A DNA stretch of 64,000 nt from Thioclava sp. ES.031 (GCF_002563775.1 NZ_PDJO01000001.1:2304001-2368000); one strand, 5' to 3'; positions 44,598 to 54,648 are shown, counted from the stretch's first letter. Numbers and translations are program-made. The notes: a model not told the origin generated them from the sequence alone.

Positions 44598-45638
44598 ATG
44601 AGCACGATCACCCTTCCCCGCCCCGACGATTGGCACCTGCATCTGCGCGATGGCGCGATGCTGGAAGGTGTCGCCCCAGAAACCGCCCGTGATTTCGCCC
44701 GTGCGATCATCATGCCGAACCTCGTGCCCCCCGTGGTACGCGGAGACGATGCCGCCGCCTATCGCGAGCGCATCCTGAAGGCGCTGCCCGAGGGGAGCGA
44801 TTTCGAGCCGTTGATGACGCTCTACCTGACCGAGAAGACCGACCCGCAGGATGTGGCGCAGGCCGCCGCCTCCGGTCTGGTCAAGGCGGTGAAGCTCTAT
44901 CCGGCGGGCGCCACGACGAACTCGGACTCGGGCGTGCGCGATTTCGACAAGGTGCGCGGCGTTCTGGAGAAGATGGCCGAGATCGGCCTGCCGCTTTGCG
45001 TGCATGGCGAGGTGACCCGCCCCGAGGTCGACATCTTCGACCGCGAGGCCGTCTTCATCGAGACTGTGCTGGACCCGATCCGCCGCAAGACCCCCGGCCT
45101 ACGCGTGGTGATGGAGCATATCACCACGAAAGACGGTGTGGATTACGTGGCCGCGCAGGATGACGACATGGGCGGGACGATCACCACGCATCACCTGATC
45201 ATCAACCGCAACCATATCCTCGTGGGCGGGATCAAACCGCATTACTACTGCCTGCCGGTGGCCAAACGTGAGACGCATCGGCTGGCGCTGGTCGAGGCCG
45301 CAACCTCGGGCAATCCGCATTTCTTCCTCGGCACCGACTCTGCACCGCATGTGGACGCCGCCAAGGAAACCGCCTGCGGCTGCGCGGGCTGCTTCACCGC
45401 GACCCATACGATGCCGCTTCTGGCGCATGTGTTCGAAGCCGAAGGCGCGCTCGACAAGCTCGAAGGGTTTGCCTCACGCAATGGCCCCGCCTTCTACCGC
45501 CTGCCGGTCAACGAGGCGACGCTGACGCTCGAGAAGACCGACCAGCCCAACAGCTGGCCCGCCAAGATCGAGACCGGCGCGGGCCCCGTCACCCTCTTCG
45601 ATCCGGGTTTCCCGGTCCATTGGCATGTAAAACGCTGA
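44598..45638 (+). CDS. pyrC: dihydroorotase
   Basis: A 346-residue class II dihydroorotase. It closes carbamoyl aspartate to dihydroorotate in pyrimidine synthesis. Zn ligands and lysine are seen in [12 protein letters not shown] (HxH), [11 protein letters not shown] (bridging Lys), CVHGEV and MEHITT, with the final Asp in FLGTDSAPH. The start [13 protein letters not shown] fits the family. It is followed, 105 bp later, by pyrE on the same strand. Confidence 0.96.
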   Translation: MSTITLPRPDDWHLHLRDGAMLEGVAPETARDFARAIIMPNLVPPVVRGDDAAAYRERILKALPEGSDFEPLMTLYLTEKTDPQDVAQAAASGLVKAVKLYPAGATTNSDSGVRDFDKVRGVLEKMAEIGLPLCVHGEVTRPEVDIFDREAVFIETVLDPIRRKTPGLRVVMEHITTKDGVDYVAAQDDDMGGTITTHHLIINRNHILVGGIKPHYYCLPVAKRETHRLALVEAATSGNPHFFLGTDSAPHVDAAKETACGCAGCFTATHTMPLLAHVFEAEGALDKLEGFASRNGPAFYRLPVNEATLTLEKTDQPNSWPAKIETGAGPVTLFDPGFPVHWHVKR

Positions 45639-45652
45639 TTTCCAACTGCTCG

Positions 45653-45718
45653 AAATATCCCCGCCGGAGGCTCCCATGCCTGCCGACGGACGCTCCGCGG
45701 GGGATATTTAGACCAAGC
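45653..45718. repeat. short intergenic repeat family 2, inverted pair
   Basis: AAATATCCCCGCCGGAGG (45653-45670) and an inverted second copy, CTCCGCGGGGGATATTT (about 45693-45709) followed by AGACCAAGCC, face each other with a spacer. They can form an imperfect ~18-bp hairpin between pyrC and pyrE. Confidence 0.65.
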
Positions 45719-45743
45719 CGAAACCAGCCTTGATAAGGACGAG

Positions 45744-46424
45744 ATGATGATCCCCAGCTCCTTCCCCAGCAAAGAAGAAATCGCCCGCCTGACCGCGCAG
45801 ATGCTTCTGGAAATCGAAGCGGTGCATTTCAACGCCGACGAGCCCTTCACGCTCGCCTCCGGCCTGCCCTCGCCGACCTATATCGATTGCCGCAAGCTGA
45901 TCTCCTTCCCGCGTATCCGCTCGACCCTGATGGATTTCCTCGCCGTGACGGTGATGCGCGAGGCGGGCTTCGAGGCCTTCGACAATATCGCGGGCGGCGA
46001 GACGGCGGGCATTCCCTTCGCCGCGATGGTGGCCGAGCGTCTGGCCCTGCCGATGACCTATGTGCGCAAGAAGCCGAAGGGCTACGGGCGCAACGCGCGC
46101 ATCGAGGGCGCAATGACCGAAGGCCAGCGCGTGCTGCTGGTCGAGGACCTGACCACCGATGGCGGCTCGAAGCTGAGCTTCGTCGACGCGATCCGCGACA
46201 CCGGCGCGAGCTGCGGCCATACGGCGGTGATTTTCTACTACGGGATCTTCCCCGAGACCGTGCCGAACCTGCGCGAACATGGCGTCGAGCTGCATCACCT
46301 GTGCACCTGGTGGGACGTGCTGGCCGAGGCGCGCGCACAGGGCAGTTTCTCGAAGGAAACGCTCGACGAGGTCGAAGCCTTCCTGAGCGATCCGCGCCCG
46401 TGGCAGGACGCGCGCAAGGGCTGA
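45744..46424 (+). CDS. pyrE: orotate phosphoribosyltransferase
   Basis: A 226-residue protein. It joins orotate and PRPP to make OMP. The PRPP-binding motif [15 protein letters not shown] and the catalytic-loop [14 protein letters not shown] are clear. The pairing with pyrC, co-directional and separated only by the family 2 repeat, suggests one pyrimidine operon or two coregulated units. The N-terminus [16 protein letters not shown] has an adjacent second ATG, which leaves the start uncertain by one codon. Confidence 0.95.
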   Translation: MMIPSSFPSKEEIARLTAQMLLEIEAVHFNADEPFTLASGLPSPTYIDCRKLISFPRIRSTLMDFLAVTVMREAGFEAFDNIAGGETAGIPFAAMVAERLALPMTYVRKKPKGYGRNARIEGAMTEGQRVLLVEDLTTDGGSKLSFVDAIRDTGASCGHTAVIFYYGIFPETVPNLREHGVELHHLCTWWDVLAEARAQGSFSKETLDEVEAFLSDPRPWQDARKG

Positions 46425-46441
46425 AACAGCCCGGAGATTCC

Positions 46442-46595
46442 TGTGGATGATCCTGTGGAAGCTCTGGGGAGCGTTTTGGCCCCGAATCTCGCGCTTCGAA
46501 AATAATCGCGAGATGTGGTAGGCTCCCCACGGGCAAACACCATAAATTCCGAAAACTCCGCTGAAACAGCGGGGTTTTCCCCAATCTTATCCAGA
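46442..46595. promoter_or_regulatory. possible DnaA-box-like sites upstream of dnaB
   Basis: TGTGGATGA (46442-46450) and TTATCCAGA (46587-46595) each differ from the DnaA box TTATCCACA (or its complement) at one base. They lie in the 235-bp gap before dnaB, with a small CCGCTG/CAGCGG hairpin between them (46558-46572). There is no full DnaA box. Confidence 0.25.
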
Positions 46596-46658
46596 TTCCC
46601 TTTTCCCCCGGCTGCGGCTAAAAGACCGGTGACGGGATGGGGACACCGAGGCAGGTAC

Positions 46659-48158
46659 ATGAACGATCAGGCACAACGACCCGATGAGGGGCAGCCCGGA
46701 AATTTGCCCGCAGAGGGCACCGCACTGCCCCATAATATCGAAGCGGAACAACAGCTTCTGGGTGCGATCCTCACCAATAACGACATCTTCGACCGGATCG
46801 CCTCCGTCATCAAACCGGAGCATTTCTACGAGCCGGTGCACCAGCGCATCTACGAGGTCGCGGCGGCGAAGATCCAGAAGAACGCGCTCGCCTCGCCGGT
46901 GACGCTGAAAGCCTATCTCGAAGACGATGAAGGGCTTCAGGAACTGGGCGGGCCGGCCTATCTGGCGCGTCTGGCGGGGGCGGCGATCTCGGCCTATGCG
47001 GCGCGCGACTATGCGCTGATGATCTACGAGATGGCAGTGCGGCGCGGGCTGATCGAGCTGGGTCAGGATATCTCGTCGCGTGCGGGCAAGCCGCAGATCG
47101 ACGACGATCCCAAGGAGCAGATCGCCTCCGCCGAGCAGCGGCTCTACAACCTCGCCGAAGAGGGGCAGGCGCAGAAGGGCTGGACCTCGTTCCTGTCGGC
47201 GGTGACCGAGGCCGTGCAATCGGCCAACGCCGCCTATCAGCGTGACGGGGGGCTGGCGGGCGTCTCGACCGGGCTCGTCGATCTCGACAAGAAGCTGGGC
47301 GGCTTCCACCCGTCGGATTTGCTGATCCTCGCAGGGCGTCCCTCGATGGGGAAAACCTCGCTTGCGACCAACATCGCCTTCAATATCGGCAAGGCCTACA
47401 AGAAGGGCATGCGCCATGACGGGGTCGAGGGCGCGATCGAAGGCGGCGTGGTCGGGTTCTTCTCGCTCGAGATGAGCGCCGAACAGCTGGCCGCGCGTAT
47501 TCTCTCGGAAGCCTCGGAAGTGCCCTCGGAGCGCATCCGCCGCGGCGACATGACGGAGAGCGAATTCCGCCGCTTCGTCGAGGCCGCGAAGGCGCTGGAG
47601 AAATGCCCGCTCTATATCGACGACACGCCCGCCCTGCCGATCGGTCAGGTCGCCGCGCGGTGTCGCCGTCTGAAGCGGACGCATGGGCTCGACGTGGTGA
47701 TCGTCGACTACCTGCAGCTGCTGCGCGGCTCGGGTCGCGGCGATAACCGCGTGCAGGAGATCGGCGAGATCTCGATGGGCCTGAAGGCGATCGCGAAGGA
47801 GTTGAACATCCCCGTGGTCGCGCTGTCGCAGCTGTCGCGGACGGTGGAAAGCCGCGAGGACAAGCGCCCGCAGCTCTCCGACCTTCGTGAATCCGGCTCG
47901 ATCGAACAGGATGCCGACGTGGTTATGTTCGTCTATCGCGACGAATATTATCACGAGCGTCTCAAGCCACCGGAAGACGATCCGAAATTCGCCGAATGGA
48001 TGCAGAAGGCCGAGCGCGTGCATGGCAAGGCCGAGGTGATCCTCGGTAAGCAGCGTCACGGGCCGATCGGCACGGTGGAATTGGCCTTCGAGAGCCAGTT
48101 CACGCGCTTCTCGGATCTGGCCAAGCCCTGGCAGGGCGACGGCAACGAAGGGTTCTGA
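46659..48158 (+). CDS. dnaB: replicative DNA helicase
   Basis: A 499-residue hexameric 5'-3' helicase at the replication fork. N-terminal DnaB domain (ALPHNIEAEQQLLGAILTNNDIFD), linker, then the RecA-like ATPase with Walker A GRPSMGKTS near residue 226, Walker B VVIVDYLQLL and motif LSQLSRTVESREDKRPQLSDLRESGSIEQDAD. No intein. ATG 46659 gives the family start; the open frame further upstream is unrelated. The next gene (mrcA) is convergent. Confidence 0.97.
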   Translation: MNDQAQRPDEGQPGNLPAEGTALPHNIEAEQQLLGAILTNNDIFDRIASVIKPEHFYEPVHQRIYEVAAAKIQKNALASPVTLKAYLEDDEGLQELGGPAYLARLAGAAISAYAARDYALMIYEMAVRRGLIELGQDISSRAGKPQIDDDPKEQIASAEQRLYNLAEEGQAQKGWTSFLSAVTEAVQSANAAYQRDGGLAGVSTGLVDLDKKLGGFHPSDLLILAGRPSMGKTSLATNIAFNIGKAYKKGMRHDGVEGAIEGGVVGFFSLEMSAEQLAARILSEASEVPSERIRRGDMTESEFRRFVEAAKALEKCPLYIDDTPALPIGQVAARCRRLKRTHGLDVVIVDYLQLLRGSGRGDNRVQEIGEISMGLKAIAKELNIPVVALSQLSRTVESREDKRPQLSDLRESGSIEQDADVVMFVYRDEYYHERLKPPEDDPKFAEWMQKAERVHGKAEVILGKQRHGPIGTVELAFESQFTRFSDLAKPWQGDGNEGF

Positions 48159-48227
48159 GCGGGGCTTGGGGGGGGGCGCTGCCCCCGCACCGCGAAGGCT
48201 CTGGCACGTATAATCGAGCAGAAACGG

Positions 48228-48257
48228 AAAAAGGGGGGCCCAGTGCCCCCCTTTTTT
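48228..48257. terminator. bidirectional terminator between dnaB and mrcA
   Basis: AAAAAGGGGGGC and GCCCCCCTTTTTT form a perfect ~12-bp stem with a 5-base loop between convergent genes. Confidence 0.92.
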
Positions 48258-48287
48258 AGTGTCGGTCGGTTATGACGCGCGGCGCGC

Positions 48288-50855
48288 TCAGTAGAGGCCG
48301 CCTGCCGAGAGCGAGCCGAAATCGGCCTTCTTCTTCGGGATGACCTTCTGCTGACCGGTCGAGGTGGTGACCGTCGTCGAGCCCGCATCGTCGCGTTCGC
48401 CCTGCGCAAACAGCGGCAGGTTCGAGCCCATCGCGAAGCCGCCATCGACGACCAGCGAGCCGAGGCCCGACATATCCTGACCGGGGCGCAGATATTCGGC
48501 TTGGACGAATTCGCCGGTGGCGCTGTCGTCCAGACGCTCGCCGGTATAGCGGTTGAACTTCGCCCAGGTGCCGCCCGGCGGAACCTTGAATTTCGAGCCG
48601 CCGAATTCCTTGATCGCTTCGCGCATGAACTCGTTGAACACGGGCACACAGAGCGTGCCGCCATAGGCGTGACGGCCCAAGCTACGCGGGTTGTCGTAGC
48701 CCATGTAGCACGAGGCCACGATGTTCGAGCTGAAGCCGGTGAACCACACGTCCTTCGCGTCGTTCGTCGTACCGGTCTTGCCCGCGATCGGAACCGGCAG
48801 ATCGACCCCGTAGCCGGAGCCGCGCTTCACCACGCCCTCCATCAGCGAGATCATCTGATAGGCGGTGATCGGGTCGATGATCTGGTCGCGGTGGCTGACG
48901 ATCTTCGGCCCCTGCCCCTCGGGCAGGTTCGGATCCTCGCAATTGGCGCAGCTGCGCTGATCGTGGCGGTAGATCGTGCGGCCATAGCGGTCCTGCACGC
49001 GGTCGACCAGCGTCGGCTCCACCCGCTCGCCGCCATTGGCGAACATCGCATAGGCCGAGATCAGGCGGAACATCGTGGTTTCCTGCGCGCCGAGCGCATT
49101 GGCGAGGAATTGGCGCATATGGTCGTAGACGCCGAATTTCTCGGCATAGGCCGCGACCGTCTCCATGCCGATTTCCTGCGCGATCCGGATCGTCATCAGG
49201 TTCCGTGAATGCTCGAGCCCGGTGCGCATCGGCGTCGGGCCGTAATATTTGTTCGACGCGTTCTTCGGGCGCCACATGCCTTGGGGCGTGTTGATCTCGA
49301 TCGGCGCGTCGACAACGATCGTCTCGGGCGAGAAGCCGGAATCCAGCGCCGCCGCATAGACGAAGGGTTTGAAGTTCGAGCCCGGCTGACGCATCGCCTG
49401 CGTGGCGCGGTTATAGACCGAGGACTGATACGAGAAGCCGCCCTGCATCGCCAGCACGCGGCCGGTATTCACGTCCATCGCCATGAAGGCGCCTTCGACC
49501 TTCGGCACCTGGCGCAGGGTCCAGCGGATGAAGGAGCCATCGCTATCCTTCGTCATCGCACGGACCTCGACCACGTCGCCGGTCTCCAGCAGGTCCTGCG
49601 CCTGTTTCGCGCGCGGACCGAGCTTGCCGTCGTCTTTCAGCTTGCGCGCCCAGGTCACATCCTCGGGCGGAATCCAGTGGCCGTCCTTGTCTTCCTCGAT
49701 CCCCTCGATGCCGATGCGGGCCGAGCCGCCCTCGAAGCCCAGCACTACAGCCGGGTGCCAGCCGTCGATGTCGCGCGGGGCTTTCGCGGTCGAGACATCG
49801 GAGAGCGCGGCGCGCCAGTCGGCTTCCTTGCCCAGCTTGTCCTCTGCGATCTTCGCCCCGGTGCCGCGCCAGACGCCCTGCTCGCGGTCGTATTTCTCCA
49901 GCGCATGTTGCAGCGCCTTCGTCGCATGGGATTGCAGATCGGGGTTCACGGTCGCGCGGATCGTGAGGCCGCCGCCGAAGAATTCCTCTTCGCCGAAGCT
50001 CTTCGACAGCTGGCGGCGGATTTCGTCGGTGAAATAGTCGCGCGGCGGAAGCTGCGCGCGGAACGGGGCGTAATCGCCGTTCTGCACCGATTTCAGCGGC
50101 TTGTTCTGTTCCGCCTCCATCGTGGCGCGGTCGATCCGGCCATCCTCATACATCCGGCGCAGCACGTAGTTGCGGCGATCCACGGCGGTCTTGTAGTCGC
50201 GCACGGGATGCAGATCGGCGGGTTTCTTCGGCAGCGCCGCGAGATAGGCGGCCTCGCCCACCGTGAGATCGGCGAGCGGCTTGTTGAAATAGGTCTGCGC
50301 GGCAGCGGCGACCCCGTAGGAGTTCTGCCCGAGATAGATCTCGTTGAGATAGAGCTCGAGAATACGGTCCTTGCTCAGCACATGTTCGATGCGCGAGGAC
50401 AGGATCAGTTCCTTGATTTTGCGCTCCACCGAGCGGTCCGAGGACAGAAGCAGGTTCTTCGTCACCTGCTGGGTGATCGTCGAGGCCCCGCGCACGTCGC
50501 GCCCGCCCGACTTCACGGCGGTGAACATCGCCGCCGCGATCCCGCGCGGGTCAAAACCGGGGTGGATGTAGAAATTCTTGTCCTCGGCCGAGACGAACGC
50601 GCCCTTCACCCGGTCGGGAATGTCGCGGATCGGCACGAAGAGGCGGCGCTGCTCGGCGAATTCGTCGATCAGACGTCCGTCGCCGTTATAGATGCGCGAG
50701 ATGGTCTTCGGGCGGTATTGTGCAAGCTGGTCATAGCTCGGCAGATCGCGCGAATAGATCCAGAAGATCGCCCCGATGGTGAGCGCGGCAAAGAACAGCC
50801 CGGTCACAACCCAGGAAAACACGCCGCCGATCGAGCCGAGAATGAAACGGATCAC
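48288..50855 (-). CDS. mrcA: penicillin-binding protein 1A (bifunctional transglycosylase/transpeptidase)
   Basis: 855 residues. One N-terminal membrane anchor (FILGSIGGVFSWVVTGLFFAALTIGAI), then a GT51 glycosyltransferase domain (EDKNFYIHPGFDP, RGASTITQQVTKNLLL, KILELYLNEIYLG-type KDRILELYLNEIYLG) and a transpeptidase domain with the SxxK Ser in GSNFKPF and the KTGTT motif. It polymerises and cross-links peptidoglycan. GTG at 50855 was chosen because AAGGGG lies 8 nt upstream; the frame's upstream ATG has no RBS. It follows amiC in the same direction (gap about 167 bp). Confidence 0.95.
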   Translation of the reverse strand: MIRFILGSIGGVFSWVVTGLFFAALTIGAIFWIYSRDLPSYDQLAQYRPKTISRIYNGDGRLIDEFAEQRRLFVPIRDIPDRVKGAFVSAEDKNFYIHPGFDPRGIAAAMFTAVKSGGRDVRGASTITQQVTKNLLLSSDRSVERKIKELILSSRIEHVLSKDRILELYLNEIYLGQNSYGVAAAAQTYFNKPLADLTVGEAAYLAALPKKPADLHPVRDYKTAVDRRNYVLRRMYEDGRIDRATMEAEQNKPLKSVQNGDYAPFRAQLPPRDYFTDEIRRQLSKSFGEEEFFGGGLTIRATVNPDLQSHATKALQHALEKYDREQGVWRGTGAKIAEDKLGKEADWRAALSDVSTAKAPRDIDGWHPAVVLGFEGGSARIGIEGIEEDKDGHWIPPEDVTWARKLKDDGKLGPRAKQAQDLLETGDVVEVRAMTKDSDGSFIRWTLRQVPKVEGAFMAMDVNTGRVLAMQGGFSYQSSVYNRATQAMRQPGSNFKPFVYAAALDSGFSPETIVVDAPIEINTPQGMWRPKNASNKYYGPTPMRTGLEHSRNLMTIRIAQEIGMETVAAYAEKFGVYDHMRQFLANALGAQETTMFRLISAYAMFANGGERVEPTLVDRVQDRYGRTIYRHDQRSCANCEDPNLPEGQGPKIVSHRDQIIDPITAYQMISLMEGVVKRGSGYGVDLPVPIAGKTGTTNDAKDVWFTGFSSNIVASCYMGYDNPRSLGRHAYGGTLCVPVFNEFMREAIKEFGGSKFKVPPGGTWAKFNRYTGERLDDSATGEFVQAEYLRPGQDMSGLGSLVVDGGFAMGSNLPLFAQGERDDAGSTTVTTSTGQQKVIPKKKADFGSLSAGGLY

Positions 50856-51022
50856 TGATACACCCCTTGCCTCGGGGCAGATTACCCCATCGCGCCAGCC
50901 TATACATCGCGCCTTCGTGACGGTCAAAGTAATGTGCGCTCACGCTTCCGAGAAGACTCCGCATGGTCACAATCCCGCCCAATGCGCGGATGACCGCGCG
51001 TCAGACCGGGAACAAAACGCGA

Positions 51023-52237
51023 TTATTGGCGCAAAAGCTTCGCCTCGGCCGCATCGCCCTGCGCCCAGGTCTCGACGCCCTTGGTGAGCGCCGCAGCCAT
51101 CCGTGCGCGCCAGTCGGGGTCCTTGAGCCGCGCGCGATCGGCGGGCGAGGACAGGAAGCCCAGCTCCACGAGGACCGAAGGGATATCGGGCGATTTCAGC
51201 ACCGAGAAATTCGCGCCCTGCACCGGGTGTTTGTGCATATGCAGCCCCGCCCCCTTGATCGCGCCCGCCAGCACCTGCGACAGCCGGACCGAGCGCGGCT
51301 GCGTATCGCGCCGCGCCAGATCGACGAGGATATGGGTGATCGCATCGCCCTGCCCGTTCAGATCGACACCTGCGAGGATATCGTCGCGGTCGTGGCGCTG
51401 CACCAGCTTGCGGGTCGCCTCGGTCTCGGCGTGATCGGCGAGCCGGTAGATCGTGGAGCCGGTCGCCCGACCTTCGGCGATGGAATCCGCGTGGAGCGAG
51501 ATGAAGAGATCCGCCCCCGCCGCGCGCGCCACCGTCACGCGGGTCTCGAGTGGCACGAACACGTCCTGATCGCGGGTCATCACCACCTGCATCCCCGCCC
51601 GGCGCATCGCGTCGCGCAGCTGGCGGGCGAAGCCCAGCACGATATCTGCCTCATGCGCGCCGCCATCCTCCGCCCCCGGATCGATGCCGCCATGACCGGG
51701 ATCGAGCACCACCTTCAGCGGCCGCGTCCCGTCCTGACGGCGATGCGGCGCGGCGGTCGGCGCGGGTTGCGGCAGATCCCACAGCGCGGAATCGGCGGCC
51801 CCCTTGCGCGGGGTGAACTTCGCCGCGGGCACCTGCGCCAGCGTCAGCGCGATCTCCGGGTCGCCCTTGGTGCGCTCTTCAGAGGTGACGAGGCGCATCG
51901 GATGGGCCAGCTCGGCCACCATCCGCGACCAGCCGGGCCGGAACTTGCCCCAGCGCAGACCTGTGATCGCATCGCTGCCCTTGAGCAGGGTCTCGGGCGG
52001 GTTGGCGCCGAAATTCACCTCGCGGAAGTCGATGACGAGCCGGTAGGGATCGGCCAGCAGAAAGGCGCGATACGGCACGGGCTGACTGATGCCGAGCGTG
52101 ATCGCGATCTTTTCGCCATTTTGCGCGATCTGGCTGCGGTCGGGCGCATATTGCGCCAAAGCCGACAGGTCCTGCGCCCGCGCAGGCAGAGCCAGCGCGA
52201 GAGACATCGCGAGAAGAAGAATGAACCGCCCGATCAT
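51023..52237 (-). CDS. amiC: N-acetylmuramoyl-L-alanine amidase
   Basis: 404 residues. Signal peptide ending LPARAQD, an AMIN domain (about 40-140) for septal or envelope targeting, and an Amidase_3 catalytic domain. The zinc ligands are His in VVLDPGHGGIDPG, Glu in GGAHEADIVLG and His in FISLHADS, with the catalytic Glu in SVLVELGFLSS. It splits daughter-cell septal peptidoglycan. ATG 52237 begins the signal peptide. It is directly upstream of mrcA in the same orientation, a common alphaproteobacterial pairing. Confidence 0.93.
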   Translation of the reverse strand: MIGRFILLLAMSLALALPARAQDLSALAQYAPDRSQIAQNGEKIAITLGISQPVPYRAFLLADPYRLVIDFREVNFGANPPETLLKGSDAITGLRWGKFRPGWSRMVAELAHPMRLVTSEERTKGDPEIALTLAQVPAAKFTPRKGAADSALWDLPQPAPTAAPHRRQDGTRPLKVVLDPGHGGIDPGAEDGGAHEADIVLGFARQLRDAMRRAGMQVVMTRDQDVFVPLETRVTVARAAGADLFISLHADSIAEGRATGSTIYRLADHAETEATRKLVQRHDRDDILAGVDLNGQGDAITHILVDLARRDTQPRSVRLSQVLAGAIKGAGLHMHKHPVQGANFSVLKSPDIPSVLVELGFLSSPADRARLKDPDWRARMAAALTKGVETWAQGDAAEAKLLRQ

Positions 52238-52326
52238 ACGCGCCCCGTTTTTATGCGCTTTCGTTTTGCGGGCACTATAGCGGCCGGGGTCGCGCGGAGC
52301 AAAGGGCGAATGGGGCTGGCTTGGCG

Positions 52327-52352
52327 CGGGCGACCAGCCCGGGCCGCGCCCG
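52327..52352 (-). repeat. dyad intergenic repeat family 1, fragment D
   Basis: About 26 bp close to the outer end of copies A-C (CCAGCCCGGGCCGCGCCCG) in the gap between amiC and the aminotransferase gene. The inverted partner arm is not found, so this is a partial or decayed copy. Confidence 0.5.
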
Positions 52353-52438
52353 TCCGGCCCTTCTCTTGCGCTACAGGCGTTCGCCGGACGTCCTTCCACA
52401 GGAAGGCCGCTTGATCCGGCCCCCCTCAGCGCAAATCT

Positions 52439-53578
52439 TCAGCGGTTCTCCATGAAGCTCCGCAGCCGCTTGATCCCCTCGGCGACCCGCTCGGGGCTTT
52501 GCGCATAGGAGAAGCGGATCGTCTGCGCGCCGCGATGGGGGTCGAAATCCATCCCCGGCGTGACCGCCACCCCGACGCTCTCGAGGATTTCCGCGGCGAA
52601 AGCGGCGCTATCCTCGGTCAGCTCCGACACGTCGGCATAGAGGTAGAACGCCCCATCGGGCGGCGCGATCCGGGTGAAGCCCATCTTCGGCAGCTCTTCG
52701 AGCAGCATCTGCCGGCTTTCGCCATAGCGCGCGACATTCTCGGCCATCTCGTCGAGGCTCTCCAGCGCGCCCAGAGCCGCCACCTGGCTCGCATGAGGGG
52801 CGCAGATGAACATATGCTGCGCGAGACGCTCCACCGTGCGCAGATGGCTTTCCGGCGCCACCATCCAGCCCACGCGCCAGCCCGTCATCGAGAAATATTT
52901 CGAGAAGGAATTGATCACGAAGACGTCGTCGGAAATCTCCAGCGCCGAGACCGCGCGGCCCTCATATTGCAGCCCGTGATAAATCTCATCCGAGATGAAG
53001 GCGATGTCGCGGGCCTGACAATGCTCGATCAGCGCCTGCAGCTCCGGCTTGCCCAGCATCGTGCCCGACGGGTTGCCCGGCGAGGCCACGATCAGCCCGG
53101 CAAGATCGTCCGGGATTTCCTCGGGCGTCGGCTGGTAGCGGTTCTGCGCCTCGGTCGGAATGCCCACCGGCTCGATCGAGAGCGCCTTGAGGATCTGGCG
53201 GTAGCTCGGATAGCCCGGCTCGCCCAGCCCCACCTTGTCGCCCACATCGAACAGCGCCGTAAAGGCCAGCTGGAACGCCCCGGAAGAGCCCGAAGTGATG
53301 ACCACGCGCGCCGGATCCAGATCGATGTCGTACCAGCGCTTGTAGAGCTTCGCGATCCCCTCGCGAAGATAGGGCAGCCCCAGCGCCACCGTGTAGCCCA
53401 TCGGCTGGCTCTCCAGCGCCTCGGCCAGACGGCGCTTGGCGGCCTTCGGCGCAGAGGTGCCCGGCTGGCCCACTTCCATATGCACGATGTCGCGGCCCGC
53501 AGCCTCCGCCTCTGCCGCCATGCGCAGCACATCCATCGCGATGAACGGTTCCACCTGCCCGCGTTTCGACTGCCGCAT
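52439..53578 (-). CDS. class I/II PLP-dependent aminotransferase
   Basis: A 379-residue fold-type I aminotransferase. The PLP-binding Lys is in NSFSKYFSMTGWRVGW, ASPGNPSGTML and FISDEIYHGLQYEG hold the PLP-contacting Asn, Asp and Tyr, and IRFSYAQS the substrate Arg. The subgroup resembles aspartate/aromatic aminotransferases of unclear specificity. AAGGAG precedes the ATG. Monocistronic, divergent from the DsbA-like gene. Confidence 0.92.
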   Translation of the reverse strand: MRQSKRGQVEPFIAMDVLRMAAEAEAAGRDIVHMEVGQPGTSAPKAAKRRLAEALESQPMGYTVALGLPYLREGIAKLYKRWYDIDLDPARVVITSGSSGAFQLAFTALFDVGDKVGLGEPGYPSYRQILKALSIEPVGIPTEAQNRYQPTPEEIPDDLAGLIVASPGNPSGTMLGKPELQALIEHCQARDIAFISDEIYHGLQYEGRAVSALEISDDVFVINSFSKYFSMTGWRVGWMVAPESHLRTVERLAQHMFICAPHASQVAALGALESLDEMAENVARYGESRQMLLEELPKMGFTRIAPPDGAFYLYADVSELTEDSAAFAAEILESVGVAVTPGMDFDPHRGAQTIRFSYAQSPERVAEGIKRLRSFMENR

Positions 53579-53781
53579 CCGCCTTCTCCTTGCCGCTTGA
53601 GATTTCGCCCAAGGGGTTAGGCCGAAGCCGCCCGAGCGTCAATGCGGCGTCACTGCACGCATCTGTCGGCGCGCGCCTCGCGATGAAGCCGCGCCCTGCG
53701 CGCTAACGCCCTCTTGATCCCGCGCGCCCGAGCGGTCAGGTTGCTTGCGAACCAACAGGACCCGATCCAAAGGATACGCCC

Positions 53782-54552
53782 ATGCTCCGCACGCTTCTGG
53801 CCGCGACCGCCTTCGCCGCGCTCGCCACGGCCGCCCCGCTCACCCCGGCAGCCGCGCAGGATTTCGACTTCGCCAACATGACCGACAGCCAGAAATCCGC
53901 ATTCGGCGACGCCGTGCGCGAGTACCTGATGGCCAATCCGCAGGTTCTGGTCGAGGCGATCAACGAGCTGGAAGCCAAGCAGCAGGCGCAGCAGGCCGAT
54001 AACGACAAGCAGCTGATCAAGACCAATGCGAAGGACATCTTCGAGGACGGTTACAGCTGGGTCGGCGGCAATCCCGATGGCGACATCACCGTCGTCGAGT
54101 TCATGGATTACAAATGCACCTACTGCAAAAAAGCCTATGACGAGGTCTCGGACCTGATCTCGAAGGACGGCAATATCCGCTTCATCGTCAAGGAGTTCCC
54201 GATCCTCGGCCAGCAATCGGAACTGGCGGCGCGCTTCGCGGTCGCGACGAAGCAGATCGACGGCGACGACGCCTATGCGAAGATGCACGACACGCTGATG
54301 AAGGCGCGCGGCAATCTCACCGTCGAAAGCCTGAGCCAGATCGCCAAGGATCAGGGCCTCGATCCCGCTCCGATCCTCAAGCAGATGAACGATGAAAAGG
54401 TGACCGAGGTGCTGCGTCAGAACTACCAGCTGGCACAGCGCATGGCGATTTCGGGCACCCCGGCCTTCGTGATCGGCGGACAGCTGCTGCGCGGCTACGC
54501 GCCGGAAGCGGCGATGGCGAAAATGGTCGCAGAAGAGCGGAACGCCGAGTAA
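53782..54552 (+). CDS. DsbA-family periplasmic thiol oxidoreductase/disulfide isomerase
   Basis: 256 residues. Signal peptide ending TPAAAQD. An N-terminal helical region (about 28-90) with SDKQLIKTNAKDIFEDGY-like content, then a DsbA/thioredoxin domain with the active site DYKCTYCKKAYDE (Cys113/Cys116 approx.) and cis-Pro loop SGTPAFVIGG. The layout matches Com1/BdbD-type DsbA proteins and relatives of the ScsC group. It introduces or shuffles disulfides in exported proteins. A terminator follows. ATG 53782. Confidence 0.9.
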   Translation: MLRTLLAATAFAALATAAPLTPAAAQDFDFANMTDSQKSAFGDAVREYLMANPQVLVEAINELEAKQQAQQADNDKQLIKTNAKDIFEDGYSWVGGNPDGDITVVEFMDYKCTYCKKAYDEVSDLISKDGNIRFIVKEFPILGQQSELAARFAVATKQIDGDDAYAKMHDTLMKARGNLTVESLSQIAKDQGLDPAPILKQMNDEKVTEVLRQNYQLAQRMAISGTPAFVIGGQLLRGYAPEAAMAKMVAEERNAE

Positions 54553-54609
54553 TCCGTGCCTGAAGAACGCCGCACAAGGCCTTCTTAGGATTGAGATTTT
54601 TAAGATAGA

Positions 54610-54648
54610 AAGCGCCGTCCGGGTCCATCGCGATCCGGGCGGCGTTTT
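54610..54648 (+). terminator. terminator after the DsbA-like gene
   Basis: CGCCG and CGGCG, extended by CCGG pairs with one mismatch, enclose GTCCATCGCGAT and are followed by TTTTC. About 60 bp past the stop. Confidence 0.6.
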
